From Gammaproteobacteria bacterium (GTDB lineage Bacteria > Pseudomonadota > Gammaproteobacteria > GCA-2400775), in the NCBI GenBank assembly GCA_013151045.1, contig JAADIY010000037.1, positions 1-58,225 of the forward strand: 58,225 bases of DNA, read 5' to 3'. The notes beneath the pieces are model-generated. The model had not been told where the DNA came from. It saw only the letters and a list, made by a program, of their open reading frames with translations, and did no database searches. The position numbers and the translations under genes were made by a program. Shown in pieces: positions 17,207 to 26,392 of the stretch (positions within the stretch are counted from its first letter, which is position 1; every line of letters begins with the position of its first letter).

Positions 17207-18688
17207 TCAGCAAGTGCCTGCGTCAGTCAACTGTATGAGCACTGATCGCGCTAATGACTCTTTTATATTCGCACTAACCCTCTGTGAGCCTTCTTTATAG
17301 GGTGCCAGACTAGCCATCTCCTCTAGCCCCCCATGAATACGCAAATCTAGCACAATCGCACCACCCTGCCTCTCAACCATTGGCGCTAGTGCAGCATAAA
17401 TACTTTCAGCGCGCTTATTAGCCGTCGCCAAATTCAATGCATCAGATTGAGCTAAGATCTCGCCACCTTTACGAAAAGGCCGCGAACTGGCAAAACCCAC
17501 CACCCTGAGTTGGGTTGGACTATCAGTAGAAGCGCATTCACCGACAAGTGAGATCAAACGTTTAAGTGACTGCATATGACTACCTTTGGGTGTAACACCG
17601 CCAACGATATCGCCGGCTGGGCTTAAACGCGCATTATCAAAGGCTAACGCCAAGCCATCTAATACACCACCGGACAATGGTATCTGACCACCTAAATCCA
17701 AGAATTGCTGTTCAGGCTCTATCTTCGACGAGGATTTTGCATGATTAGCAGACTCGTGCTTAATAAGTTTAACTAGCAATTTCTCTATGCTTTGCTCAAG
17801 GCTATCGATACGGTTATTAACCGAATCGACACTCTCTATAGCCGTTGCAAACTCAGTACTCAAGCTATCAAACTCGGCACTCAATGCCGCGCGCTCGGCA
17901 ACTATCGACTGTTCGTTTTGACGTAAACTATCAGCGCCCGCTATTAGCTTTGAAACTTGTTCACCAATACTTGACTGATCATGCATTGCTGCACTTAAAC
18001 CAAGGCCAAAATCTTCACTACTCTGTGTTAGCTCAGCCACAGACACAAGCAAACCATCAAAACGCTGAGCTTGTGCACGCGCTTGGTCAGCCACTAGAGC
18101 TTTCAATTCCTGCATGCGTGCCGACAAAGTCTGTCGCTGCACGGTTATTTCCTCGCCGCGGGTATTGCCTTTTAAAGACATATTCTCCAAAGCCAAACTC
18201 ACTTGCGTAATACGCTTATCTAAATCAGTGAGTTCATCTCTCAGTGAACTGTTTTGACTATTCAGGCTCTCATAAGAACGAGCTAGCTCTTCAAACTTGC
18301 CATCGCCACGATCAACGGTTGAACCACCAATAAAAAAAGTTATGGCCGCATAAATCAATAACAATAAAGCCGTCACAGTCATGACTGCATTGACTGTACT
18401 GTGTTCTAACTGATGCCTATCCTCGCCATCAAAATAACGACCATAAGCAGTAAACAAGAAAAAAAATCGTGTGATATTACCCAACAACCAAACAAGGCAG
18501 ATAGCTAATACCAGCCAAATTAGCACAGAACCATAAAATTGGCTCTGGCTATTATCAATCGCCCAATAAAAAACCAAATCAGCCAACACAAAAGAGATAA
18601 TAAGAATAAGAAAAAAATGTGCAACAATAATTAAAAGCTTACCCAATGCAAAACTCGATGCGTCATCAGGGCGATTATCTACTGACAT
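17207..18688 (-). CDS. membrane protein: three helices, coiled coil, OmpA-like C-terminal domain; function unknown
   Basis: 493 residues from an ATG with an excellent GGGAGGTGAT ribosome binding site (an upstream start at 18748 has none). Three membrane helices occupy about residues 15-135 (LLIIVAHFFLILIISFVLADL, SVLIWLVLAICLVWLL and TVTALLLLIYAAITFFIGG, each cut short). A coiled-coil stretch of about 180 residues follows (SLRDELTDLDKRITQVSLAL onward). The C-terminal domain has RVVGFASSRPF and SDALNLATANKRAESIYAAL, which resembles peptidoglycan-binding OmpA-like domains. Three helices would place the coiled coil and OmpA domain in the periplasm. I do not know a function; it looks like a spacer anchored at both membrane and wall. 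Confidence 0.8.
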   Translation of the reverse strand: MSVDNRPDDASSFALGKLLIIVAHFFLILIISFVLADLVFYWAIDNSQSQFYGSVLIWLVLAICLVWLLGNITRFFFLFTAYGRYFDGEDRHQLEHSTVNAVMTVTALLLLIYAAITFFIGGSTVDRGDGKFEELARSYESLNSQNSSLRDELTDLDKRITQVSLALENMSLKGNTRGEEITVQRQTLSARMQELKALVADQARAQAQRFDGLLVSVAELTQSSEDFGLGLSAAMHDQSSIGEQVSKLIAGADSLRQNEQSIVAERAALSAEFDSLSTEFATAIESVDSVNNRIDSLEQSIEKLLVKLIKHESANHAKSSSKIEPEQQFLDLGGQIPLSGGVLDGLALAFDNARLSPAGDIVGGVTPKGSHMQSLKRLISLVGECASTDSPTQLRVVGFASSRPFRKGGEILAQSDALNLATANKRAESIYAALAPMVERQGGAIVLDLRIHGGLEEMASLAPYKEGSQRVSANIKESLARSVLIQLTDAGTC

Positions 18689-18824
18689 ATCACCTCCCAC
18701 TATTTTATTTGTTTTAATGTTCGCCCTATCATTGTTACCAACAATCAATCACGATACGTAAAACGAGCTTGCTCTTTACGCAACTTGGCGCGAGAATAGC
18801 TATCATACTCTTGTCGGATGAATT

Positions 18825-19736
18825 ATGAATAACGACAAAGATATTGACCATCTTGCTAATATTTTTGACCTGCTCTACGATGGTGTCGTCATCATAGACA
18901 AGGATAGCAACATAGTGTTTGCCAATACGGGATGCCAGCGAATTTTTGGCTTTAGCAAAACTGCGCTGATGGGTGAATCGCTGGACATGCTCATTCCTGC
19001 ACAACATCGCCAACATCATTGCCAACATATTGAAGCCTACAAAAAGCACCCAACTCCACGCCTAATGAGTGATCGTGCTGTCTTATTTGGCCTCAACAAT
19101 TTAGGCGAAGAAGTCCCTGTAACTATTTCTATCACCGCATTTAACAATGGATCAGCCTATTTAATAGCCATTATTCGAGACGGCGCCTTACTCAAACAAC
19201 AATTTGAACAAGAAAAAGAGCTTGCTGAAACCGATGTATTGACACAGCTTGGCAACCGTCGTTATCTATCTCGCATGTTTGAAGAGTTAAGTAAAAAACC
19301 GCAATCACAATTTGCCGTCTTGTTTATAGATCTCGACAACTTTAAACCTGTCAATGATGACTACGGTCACGAAGTCGGTGACCAAGCTTTAAAAATTATT
19401 TCAAAACGATTAAATGCCGTACTCAGACGTTATGATATCGTCGTTCGTATCGGCGGAGATGAATTTGCTGTCTTACTGTGTAATATCCATGACCACAACT
19501 CGATTAAGCCTATAATTAGAAAGGTTATTCATAGTATTTCGCGGCCTATTCATGCGCAGCAACTGACACTCACCGTTGGCGCTAGTATCGGTTGTGCTCT
19601 TTATCCTGAAGATGGAAAAACAGAAAAAGAATTGCTCAACAAATCGGACAGCGCCATGTATCACGCGAAATCACGCCAAACTGGCTTTTGTTTTTTTAGT
19701 GACTTACAACACCTAGAAGGCACACCCAAATTATAA
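18825..19736 (+). CDS. PAS-GGDEF diguanylate cyclase (copy 1 of a tandem pair)
   Basis: 303 residues, soluble. The N-terminal PAS domain (LLYDGVVIIDKDSNIVFANTG; PVTISITAFNNGSAYLIAII) is followed by a GGDEF domain with an intact RIGGDEFAVLL active site. An inhibitory site RRYD lies five residues before it, so the enzyme is probably active and product-inhibited. It would make c-di-GMP from GTP. No membrane helix, so the signal is cytosolic; no cofactor ligand is obvious. The next gene is a clear paralogue in the same order and orientation. Confidence 0.92.
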   Translation: MNNDKDIDHLANIFDLLYDGVVIIDKDSNIVFANTGCQRIFGFSKTALMGESLDMLIPAQHRQHHCQHIEAYKKHPTPRLMSDRAVLFGLNNLGEEVPVTISITAFNNGSAYLIAIIRDGALLKQQFEQEKELAETDVLTQLGNRRYLSRMFEELSKKPQSQFAVLFIDLDNFKPVNDDYGHEVGDQALKIISKRLNAVLRRYDIVVRIGGDEFAVLLCNIHDHNSIKPIIRKVIHSISRPIHAQQLTLTVGASIGCALYPEDGKTEKELLNKSDSAMYHAKSRQTGFCFFSDLQHLEGTPKL

Positions 19737-19814
19737 GTATAATCCAACAGTCGTTGATTATTTACTATACATATAGCAAACTAGAGCTGGTTAAAAATCA
19801 GCAGAAAAATAATA

Positions 19815-20708
19815 ATGTCACTGCATGACAATAATGGTATTAAGCATTTTTCTAATGTGTTCGATTTACTTCACGATGGTGTGGTAGTTATCGATAAGAA
19901 TAGCCGTATCGTGTTTGCTAATGCCGCCTGCCATCGGGTTTTTAATTATGATGATGGTGCATTAACTGGCAAACCGCTAAACCACCTAATTCCGGCTGGT
20001 TTTCGCAAACAACATCATAATCATATTAGCGCGTATATGAACGATACCAAGCCGAGGCTGATGGGCGATCGCTCTGTCCTATTTGGTATCAACAGTCTTG
20101 GCGAAGAAGTCCCCGTCACCATTTCAATCTCTTCATTCTTTTACGAAAAACAATATTACTTTGCTGTTATTCGTGATGGTGCATTAATCAACTTACAGCA
20201 TGAGACAGAGAAAGCTAGAGCAGAAACCGACTCATTAACGGGGCTTGGCAATCGTAGTTATTTATCAAATAGGTTTATTGAGCTGATCAAAAAACCAGAT
20301 CAGCACTTTGCGGTACTGTTTATTGATCTAAATAAATTCAAACCGATTAACGATCAATATGGCCATGAAGCTGGTGACCATGCTTTACAAATCGTCGCAA
20401 AACGTCTCAGTACCACGCTGCGTAATAATGACATTATTGTCCGTATTGGCGGGGATGAGTTTGTCGTGTTACTACAGAATATTAATGATCAGAATCAAAT
20501 AAAAATAATTATTAAAAAAATTATCGACAGCATTTCGCTACCCATACACGCCCAAAACACTGTTTTCTCCATCGAGGCCAGTATAGGTTGCGCACTTTAC
20601 CCTATGGACGGAACTGCTGAAAAAGAATTATTAAACAAAGCAGATAGCGCCATGTACCACTCTAAATCTAACAATAGTGGCTTTGCTTTTCATAACGAAA
20701 CCAGCTAA
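19815..20708 (+). CDS. PAS-GGDEF diguanylate cyclase (copy 2 of a tandem pair)
   Basis: 297 residues with the same PAS-GGDEF layout as the preceding gene and near-identical stretches, for example LGEEVPVTIS, VLFIDL and RIGGDEF. The active site RIGGDEFVVLL and the inhibitory site RNND are intact. The 78-base spacer lets it be co-transcribed. The PAS domains differ more than the cyclase domains, so the two may respond to different signals; this is inference from the visible divergence. Confidence 0.92.
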   Translation: MSLHDNNGIKHFSNVFDLLHDGVVVIDKNSRIVFANAACHRVFNYDDGALTGKPLNHLIPAGFRKQHHNHISAYMNDTKPRLMGDRSVLFGINSLGEEVPVTISISSFFYEKQYYFAVIRDGALINLQHETEKARAETDSLTGLGNRSYLSNRFIELIKKPDQHFAVLFIDLNKFKPINDQYGHEAGDHALQIVAKRLSTTLRNNDIIVRIGGDEFVVLLQNINDQNQIKIIIKKIIDSISLPIHAQNTVFSIEASIGCALYPMDGTAEKELLNKADSAMYHSKSNNSGFAFHNETS

Positions 20709-20724
20709 AGATAAACTTCAATGA

Positions 20725-22071
20725 CTAGCTTAAGCGCATTCCTGGCGCCATACGCTTAAGCATTTTTGACATACCACCTTTTTTAAATTGCTTCATCATT
20801 TTTTGCATTTGCGTAAACTGTTTTAACAAGCGATTGACATCTTGCACCTGCGCGCCCGAACCTAGCGCAATGCGGCGGCGACGAGAACCCTTAATAACTG
20901 CTGGCATGCGACGCTCATGTGGCGTCATAGAATTAATCATCGCCTCCATTTTAAGAAACTCTTTATCGTTAACCTGATCACGCATCTGCGGCGTGATGCC
21001 GCCCATGCCAGGCAACTTGTCCATCAAACTTGCGACACCACCCATACTTTGCATTTGTTTCAATTGGTCACGAAAGTCTTCTAAATCAAATCCTTTGCCT
21101 TTTTTCAGTTTCTTGGCTAGCTTCTCAGCTTTATCGTGGTCAACAGTTCGTTGAGCCTCTTCAACCAAACTCAGCACATCACCCATTCCGAGAATACGTG
21201 ACGCCATACGTTCTGGATGAAAAGGCTGCAGGGCATCGGTTTTCTCACCCATACCGAGAAACTTGATCGGCTTGCCCGTAACTTGACGCACTGACAGTGC
21301 TGCACCACCGCGCGCATCACCATCCATCTTAGTTAAGATGACACCGGTCAAAGGCAAGACATCAGCAAAGGCTTTAGCCGTATTCGCGGCGTCTTGACCG
21401 GTCATGCTATCAACAACAAATAGTGTCTCAATCGGTGCTAATATCGTATGCAGGTCTTTAATTTCATACATCATATCCTCATCAATATGAAGACGGCCCG
21501 CGGTATCTACGATCACCACATCAATCGCCTGTCGACGCGCATGGTCCATTGCTAACGCAGCGATATCAGCGGGTTTTTGCTCAACACTACTTGCAAAAAA
21601 ATCGACATCAATATCTTTGGCAAGTGTCGCTAATTGCTGAATCGCCGCTGGCCGATAAACATCGCAACTCACCATCATGACTGATTTTTTATCTTGCTTA
21701 AGATGCAAGGCCAACTTAGCGGCGCTGGTTGTTTTACCCGCCCCTTGCAAACCAGCCATTAAAATGACGGCAGGGGGCTGAGTATTTAATAACAACGGTA
21801 CGTTGGCTTCACCCATGAGGTGAACCAACTCATCATTAACGATTTTTACGAACGCTTGACCTGGCGTTAGGCTCTTAATCACCTCTTCGCCTTGAGCTGC
21901 TTCACGCACCCTATCAATGAAACTTTTGACTACAGGCAGAGCAACATCGGCCTCAAGCAACGCCATGCGTACTTCACGCAACGCCTCTTTAATGTTGTCG
22001 TCACTAAGACGACCTTGGCCGCGAATATTACGAACTGTGCGACCAAGCCGCTCGGTTAATACTTCAAGCAT
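20725..22071 (-). CDS. ffh: signal recognition particle protein Ffh
   Basis: GTPase that binds signal sequences and 4.5S RNA and delivers ribosomes to FtsY. 448 residues, standard. The N domain is followed by the G domain with GLQGAGKTT, VDTAGR and TKMDGDARGG. The methionine-rich M domain has SRRRRIALGSG and ends with FKKGGMSKMLKRMAPGM. In many gammaproteobacteria rpsP follows directly; here the TonB2 block and cyclase genes separate them by about 12 kb. Confidence 0.97.
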   Translation of the reverse strand: MLEVLTERLGRTVRNIRGQGRLSDDNIKEALREVRMALLEADVALPVVKSFIDRVREAAQGEEVIKSLTPGQAFVKIVNDELVHLMGEANVPLLLNTQPPAVILMAGLQGAGKTTSAAKLALHLKQDKKSVMMVSCDVYRPAAIQQLATLAKDIDVDFFASSVEQKPADIAALAMDHARRQAIDVVIVDTAGRLHIDEDMMYEIKDLHTILAPIETLFVVDSMTGQDAANTAKAFADVLPLTGVILTKMDGDARGGAALSVRQVTGKPIKFLGMGEKTDALQPFHPERMASRILGMGDVLSLVEEAQRTVDHDKAEKLAKKLKKGKGFDLEDFRDQLKQMQSMGGVASLMDKLPGMGGITPQMRDQVNDKEFLKMEAMINSMTPHERRMPAVIKGSRRRRIALGSGAQVQDVNRLLKQFTQMQKMMKQFKKGGMSKMLKRMAPGMRLS

Positions 22072-22143
22072 AGAAAACCACTTTAAAAATCAAAAAAGTT
22101 GAAATGTGCGCTTAGGATGTGAAACGCCTAAGCTATAAAGTGA

Positions 22144-22908
22144 TTATAGCGCGATGGTCTCGCCACCGGAGAGAAAATTCAAATCATAGCCAGACATATG
22201 GCGCTGACACTCAGCAGCAATAACAGACTCAACACCAGGCTTAGTATGGGTTATGTACACTTTGGGCCGGTGCTTCAGTTTCTCTATGTCTCGCGCTAAC
22301 ACTTTTGGCGTGTAATGCTTAGCTAGTTTGCCTAGCGGCTCATCCTTGTCTTCAAATGCTATCTCAACAACAATAAAATCGAGCCGTTGACGTTCATTTA
22401 GAGCATTCCATAAGGTATCATTAACACTAGTATCGCCACTAAAAGCAAACGCACCCGCATCGCATTCAACGTAGTAACCTACCGCTGGCACACTATGTTT
22501 TACCGGCAACATGCTAATGCGACGCCCGTCTATTTTTATTTCATCACCCATAGCCATTTCTTGATAGCGAAATACCGGGTTCCCCGCAGAAGGCAACACT
22601 GAAAAATCAGGCCAAATTACATTGTTGAAGATGTGCTGCTTAAGCGCAGCCAAAGTTTCAGCTTGCCCATAAACAATGATCGGGGTGGTGATAGAGTCAA
22701 AAATACTATCCAACATTAATGGCAGAAAGGCGATATGGTCTAGATGAGAATGGGTAATAAAAATATGCCGAATCTGCGTCATTTCATCAAGCGACAAATT
22801 ACCCACACCGCTACCAGCGTCGATCAAGATATCTTGATCCAATGCCAGCGATGTTGTCCGTCGGTCACCGCCAACGCCCCCGCTGCATCCCAACACCCGC
22901 AGCTCCAT
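22144..22908 (-). CDS. metallo-beta-lactamase-fold hydrolase, possibly cyclic-nucleotide phosphodiesterase type
   Basis: 254 residues. The metal-binding motif THSHLDH (residues 52-58) is intact. Further ligands are plausible in VKHSVPAVGY, FSGDTSVND and THTKPG. The opening MELRVLGCSGG and the overall spacing resemble class II 3',5'-cyclic-nucleotide phosphodiesterases and RNase Z-like enzymes. The precise substrate is not readable. GAGGGAAC gives a good start. It lies between ffh and the divergent ypjD-like gene, a position usually without such a gene. Confidence 0.8.
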   Translation of the reverse strand: MELRVLGCSGGVGGDRRTTSLALDQDILIDAGSGVGNLSLDEMTQIRHIFITHSHLDHIAFLPLMLDSIFDSITTPIIVYGQAETLAALKQHIFNNVIWPDFSVLPSAGNPVFRYQEMAMGDEIKIDGRRISMLPVKHSVPAVGYYVECDAGAFAFSGDTSVNDTLWNALNERQRLDFIVVEIAFEDKDEPLGKLAKHYTPKVLARDIEKLKHRPKVYITHTKPGVESVIAAECQRHMSGYDLNFLSGGETIAL

Positions 22909-23199
22909 AGTTCCCTCACCATTTTGGTATCTGTTAATGACTAACTAGCGGCAAAAAATAAGCTGACTTGCCAACATTTATCATAAATCTAAGCAAATTC
23001 AAGTGTTTTTTAGCATATTTTAGCTAAAAATCGACCACTATCACTAACAATCCGTCACTTACAACGCAAAACTAAACACTAAATAACCATCCACTAACGC
23101 CAAAGATCAAGCTTATTTGCCAATAGCGCTACTCAATATCGCAATCTATCGCTAGAATAGAGCCTCTATGAATAAGACTTTCCTGTTTGGTTTCCATTT

Positions 23200-24018
23200 A
23201 TGAGTGCATATATCACGGCCATAACCTTTGTCGCTGTCGCGCTATACCTGGCGTCAGGCGGACTATTAGCAAAGCGCCTAATGAAAGGGAATGCGAGCAC
23301 TGGCGACAACCCTAAGACTCTATTACTTAGCCTAGGCTTAATCGCAGTAGTTCTGCACGGTGTCGTACTACATTATTCACTGGTTACTGACGCAGGGCTA
23401 AATCTCGGCTTTTACAATGCGATATCACTATTACTTTGGTTTATCGCACTACTATTACTTACCGCCTCATTCAAAAGCCCAATTGAAAATATCGGCATTG
23501 CTCTGCTACCACTGGCAGCACTCGCTCTAATTTTAGAACGATTCTTACCGTCCGACCATGTGCTCGGCAACGATATAGCAATGGGCTTGGGTATTCACAT
23601 ACTCACTTCGCTACTTGCTTACGCTGTACTGACACTCGCTGCAGTACAAGCAATTTTACTCGCTATACAACATCAACATTTACATAACCGTCACCCTGGC
23701 GGTTTTATTCGCGCCCTACCTCCACTGGAGACCATGGAGTCACTATTATTTCAACTAATTAGTGTTGGCCTCGTTTTACAAACCATCTCATTACTCAGTG
23801 GATTTATCTCGCTAGATGATATGTTTGCGCAACACCAAGTGCACAAAACAGTTTTTGCCATCATCGCCTGGTGTGTCTTTGCTGTGCTGCTTTGGGGCCG
23901 CTGGCAATACGGTTGGCGTGGGCGCATTGCTATTCGCTGGACTTTAATTGGGTTTGTCGCGCTCTTGCTCGCCTATATCGGCAGCAAGCTAGTACAAGAA
24001 ATTGTCTTAGGGCGCTAA
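23200..24018 (+). CDS. YpjD-like cytochrome c assembly (CcsA-family) membrane protein
   Basis: 272 residues, about eight membrane helices. The hydrophobic pattern and GLGIHILTSLLAYAVLTLAAVQA, with HKTVFAIIAWCVFAVLLWGRW later (each a partial quotation of a longer helix), fit the CcsA/CcmC-type family. In Escherichia the orthologue ypjD stands divergent from ffh and ahead of yfjD, as here. Its biochemical role is not settled; a function in haem handling or cytochrome assembly is inferred from the family. Confidence 0.87.
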   Translation: MSAYITAITFVAVALYLASGGLLAKRLMKGNASTGDNPKTLLLSLGLIAVVLHGVVLHYSLVTDAGLNLGFYNAISLLLWFIALLLLTASFKSPIENIGIALLPLAALALILERFLPSDHVLGNDIAMGLGIHILTSLLAYAVLTLAAVQAILLAIQHQHLHNRHPGGFIRALPPLETMESLLFQLISVGLVLQTISLLSGFISLDDMFAQHQVHKTVFAIIAWCVFAVLLWGRWQYGWRGRIAIRWTLIGFVALLLAYIGSKLVQEIVLGR

Positions 24019-24098
24019 CACCTCTTACAAGCAAATGAATGGGTTGCGGCCACAGCCAAAGAATTAGATGAAACCAGCAATAATCGGAACCACCACGT

Positions 24099-25355
24099 AT
24101 GCATGAGCTGTCAGTTGAGACACTGCTTATTATTCTCTTTGTATTGATTATTCTCTCAGCCTGCTTCTCCGGCTCTGAGACAGCCATGATGAGTGTCAAT
24201 CGCTACCGCCTACGCCACCTCGCCAATGCCAAAGTCAAAGGCGCACACCGTGCGGCTGAACTGCTTGATCGCCCTGATCGTTTAATTGGCTTTATCCTAC
24301 TCGGCAATAACCTCGTCAATATCTTAGCGGCCTCAATTTCTAGCGTGATCGCCTTGCGCCTCTACGGTGAAGACTCAGTAGTGCTCGCGTCACTCATGTT
24401 AACGGTAGTTGTGTTAATTTTTGCTGAGCTAACACCTAAAACCTTAGCTATATTACATCCTGAAAAAATCGCCTTCCCCGCAGCGTTTGTCATTAAACCT
24501 CTATTAAAAATTACCTATCCATTAGTTTGGGTCATCAACACTATTGCCAACGGCTTATTAGCAATGTTTGGTGTATCATCAAAATCAGGACAGTCAGAAC
24601 ATTTAGATAGCGATGAGCTACGTACTGTCGTTAACGAAGCTGCAGCAATGATCCCTCAGCGCCATAAAAAAATGCTCATCAACATACTCGACTTAGAAAA
24701 AGTCAACGTTAATGACATCATGGTGCCGCGCAATGAAATCGTCGGCATCAATATCAACGATGACTGGCAAGAAATTGTCACCGACCTAAAACATGCCGAA
24801 CATACACGTATGCCTGTTTACCGTGATTCACTTGAAGACATCGTCGGCTACATTCATGCACGTAATTTGTTAACTATGCTCGACTCCGAATCAGATAGAG
24901 AAGTTTTTAAAGCAGCCATCAGAGCACCTTATTTCGTACCAGAAGCCACTCCGCTTAATACACAGCTATTAAACTTTCAACGTGGAAAGCGGCGCATCGG
25001 TCTTGTCGTTGATGAATACGGCGATATTCAAGGCTTGGTCACGCTAGAAGATATTCTTGAAGAAATTGTTGGAGAATTCACTACCGACCCTGGAAGCACC
25101 ATTCCTGAAATTCAAGAACAAGATGATGGTAGTTATATCATTGAGGGCGGCGTCACACTGCGCATGCTAAACCGCATACTCAATCTTGAGCTAAATACCG
25201 ACGGCCCTAAAACACTAAACGGACTGCTCTTAGAAACACTTGAATCAATACCAGAACGAGGCACTAGCGTATTGATTTCAGGTCATTCTATGGAAATTAA
25301 ACAAACAAAAGATAATGTCATTAAAGTTGTTCAGTTACGGCCTTACATCAAATAA
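24099..25355 (+). CDS. CorB/CorC-type (HlyC/CorC, CNNM-like) membrane protein with CBS domains
   Basis: 418 residues. An N-terminal DUF21 membrane domain (CFSGSETAMMSVNRYRLRHLA; FAELTPKTLAILHPE) is followed by two CBS domains (DIMVPRNEIVGI, HTRMPVYRDSLEDIVGYIH; LVVDEYGDIQGLVTLEDILE). A C-terminal CorC/HlyC-type domain (GSYIIEGGVTLRMLNR) ends the protein. Members take part in magnesium or cobalt efflux and resistance. It follows the ypjD-like gene by 80 bases, the arrangement of ypjD-yfjD. Both corB and yfjD are used as names in the family. Confidence 0.92.
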   Translation: MHELSVETLLIILFVLIILSACFSGSETAMMSVNRYRLRHLANAKVKGAHRAAELLDRPDRLIGFILLGNNLVNILAASISSVIALRLYGEDSVVLASLMLTVVVLIFAELTPKTLAILHPEKIAFPAAFVIKPLLKITYPLVWVINTIANGLLAMFGVSSKSGQSEHLDSDELRTVVNEAAAMIPQRHKKMLINILDLEKVNVNDIMVPRNEIVGININDDWQEIVTDLKHAEHTRMPVYRDSLEDIVGYIHARNLLTMLDSESDREVFKAAIRAPYFVPEATPLNTQLLNFQRGKRRIGLVVDEYGDIQGLVTLEDILEEIVGEFTTDPGSTIPEIQEQDDGSYIIEGGVTLRMLNRILNLELNTDGPKTLNGLLLETLESIPERGTSVLISGHSMEIKQTKDNVIKVVQLRPYIK

Positions 25356-25361
25356 CAGTAA

Positions 25362-26390
25362 CTATACTTTTCCTTCCATAATACGGTTTTTCCCAGCACG
25401 TTTAGCGCTATACAAACCTTGGTCTGACGCTGATACTAATAAGGTGCCGTCTTCCATACTAAGCGGCACTAAAGCCGCATAGCCAACACTCACCGTTATA
25501 TGATCTGACATTTTTGAATGCTCGTGCGTAAGTTTCAGCACATCCACTGCAGCACGCAGGGTTTCTGCAACAATACACGCACCTTCTATGTCGGTTGCCG
25601 GCAGAATCGCGACAAATTCTTCACCACCGTAACGCGCAATAAAATCTGATGGCCGACGCAGAGAGTGACTTAGTGCTTGAGCAACTTCACGCAAGCAAGT
25701 ATCGCCCATCTGGTGACCGTAGTTATCGTTATACGGTTTAAAATAATCAATATCGAGCAATACTACAGCAAGACTAGTACGCTCACGTAGTCCACGCTGA
25801 GTTTCCTCTGCCAATCGTTCATCAAAATAACGCCGGTTGGCCACGCCAGTGAGTCCATCAATAGAAGATAAGTGTTTAAGTCGGGCATTACTACGTTCAA
25901 GATCGTGCTTTAATTTACGTAATTCGCGATACGCTTCATCACGCTCAAGCAAACTAATATAACCCTTAGAGTGTGCTCGAATACGTGCGACCAACTCAAT
26001 TTCGTCAGGCAATTTAACAAGGTAGTCAATCGCGCCAGAACTAAAGGCACGACTCTTACCGTTAGAGTCTTCATTTGATGACAATACAATAATAGGGATA
26101 CTTCGCGTTTGCGGGTGACCGCGAAAAAACTTAACCAGCATAATGCCATCAACACCCGGCATTACCATATCTTGAAGAATCACCGTAGGCTTTACTTTCT
26201 GCGCAATTTCAATTGCTTGCTTAGGATCCTGACAATAGTGGAACTCAATATCCTCATGATTGCTCAGTAAACGACGCACGCCCTCAGCAATAATCGGTTG
26301 ATCATCAACCAACAAGACAACTGGGTTACTATGATCATTACGTAACGAAGGCAGCTCTTCTTCTTCAATATTTTCTATAAGCACACTCAC
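25362..26390 (-). CDS. wspR: WspR-like response regulator diguanylate cyclase
   Basis: 342 residues. The receiver domain has VLLVDDQPIIAEGV, the phospho-acceptor Asp in VILQDMVMPGVDG and the switch Lys in VKLPDEIE. A linker helix leads to the GGDEF domain with ARYGGEEFVAILP and an inhibitory RPSD site five residues earlier. Phosphorylation by the CheA-like kinase should activate c-di-GMP synthesis. The start is GTG, two bases after the stop of the upstream cheB-like gene. Last gene of the wsp-like operon, with the same layout as Pseudomonas WspR. Confidence 0.93.
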   Translation of the reverse strand: MSVLIENIEEEELPSLRNDHSNPVVLLVDDQPIIAEGVRRLLSNHEDIEFHYCQDPKQAIEIAQKVKPTVILQDMVMPGVDGIMLVKFFRGHPQTRSIPIIVLSSNEDSNGKSRAFSSGAIDYLVKLPDEIELVARIRAHSKGYISLLERDEAYRELRKLKHDLERSNARLKHLSSIDGLTGVANRRYFDERLAEETQRGLRERTSLAVVLLDIDYFKPYNDNYGHQMGDTCLREVAQALSHSLRRPSDFIARYGGEEFVAILPATDIEGACIVAETLRAAVDVLKLTHEHSKMSDHITVSVGYAALVPLSMEDGTLLVSASDQGLYSAKRAGKNRIMEGKV

Positions 26391-26392
26391 GA

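Noticed and set aside
17207-18688. MotB- or Zorya ZorB-like motor component
   Set aside because: Three membrane helices instead of one, no conserved aspartate in a plug helix seen, and no ZorA, nuclease or helicase partner beside it; the nearby ExbB-type genes belong to a complete TonB2 operon.
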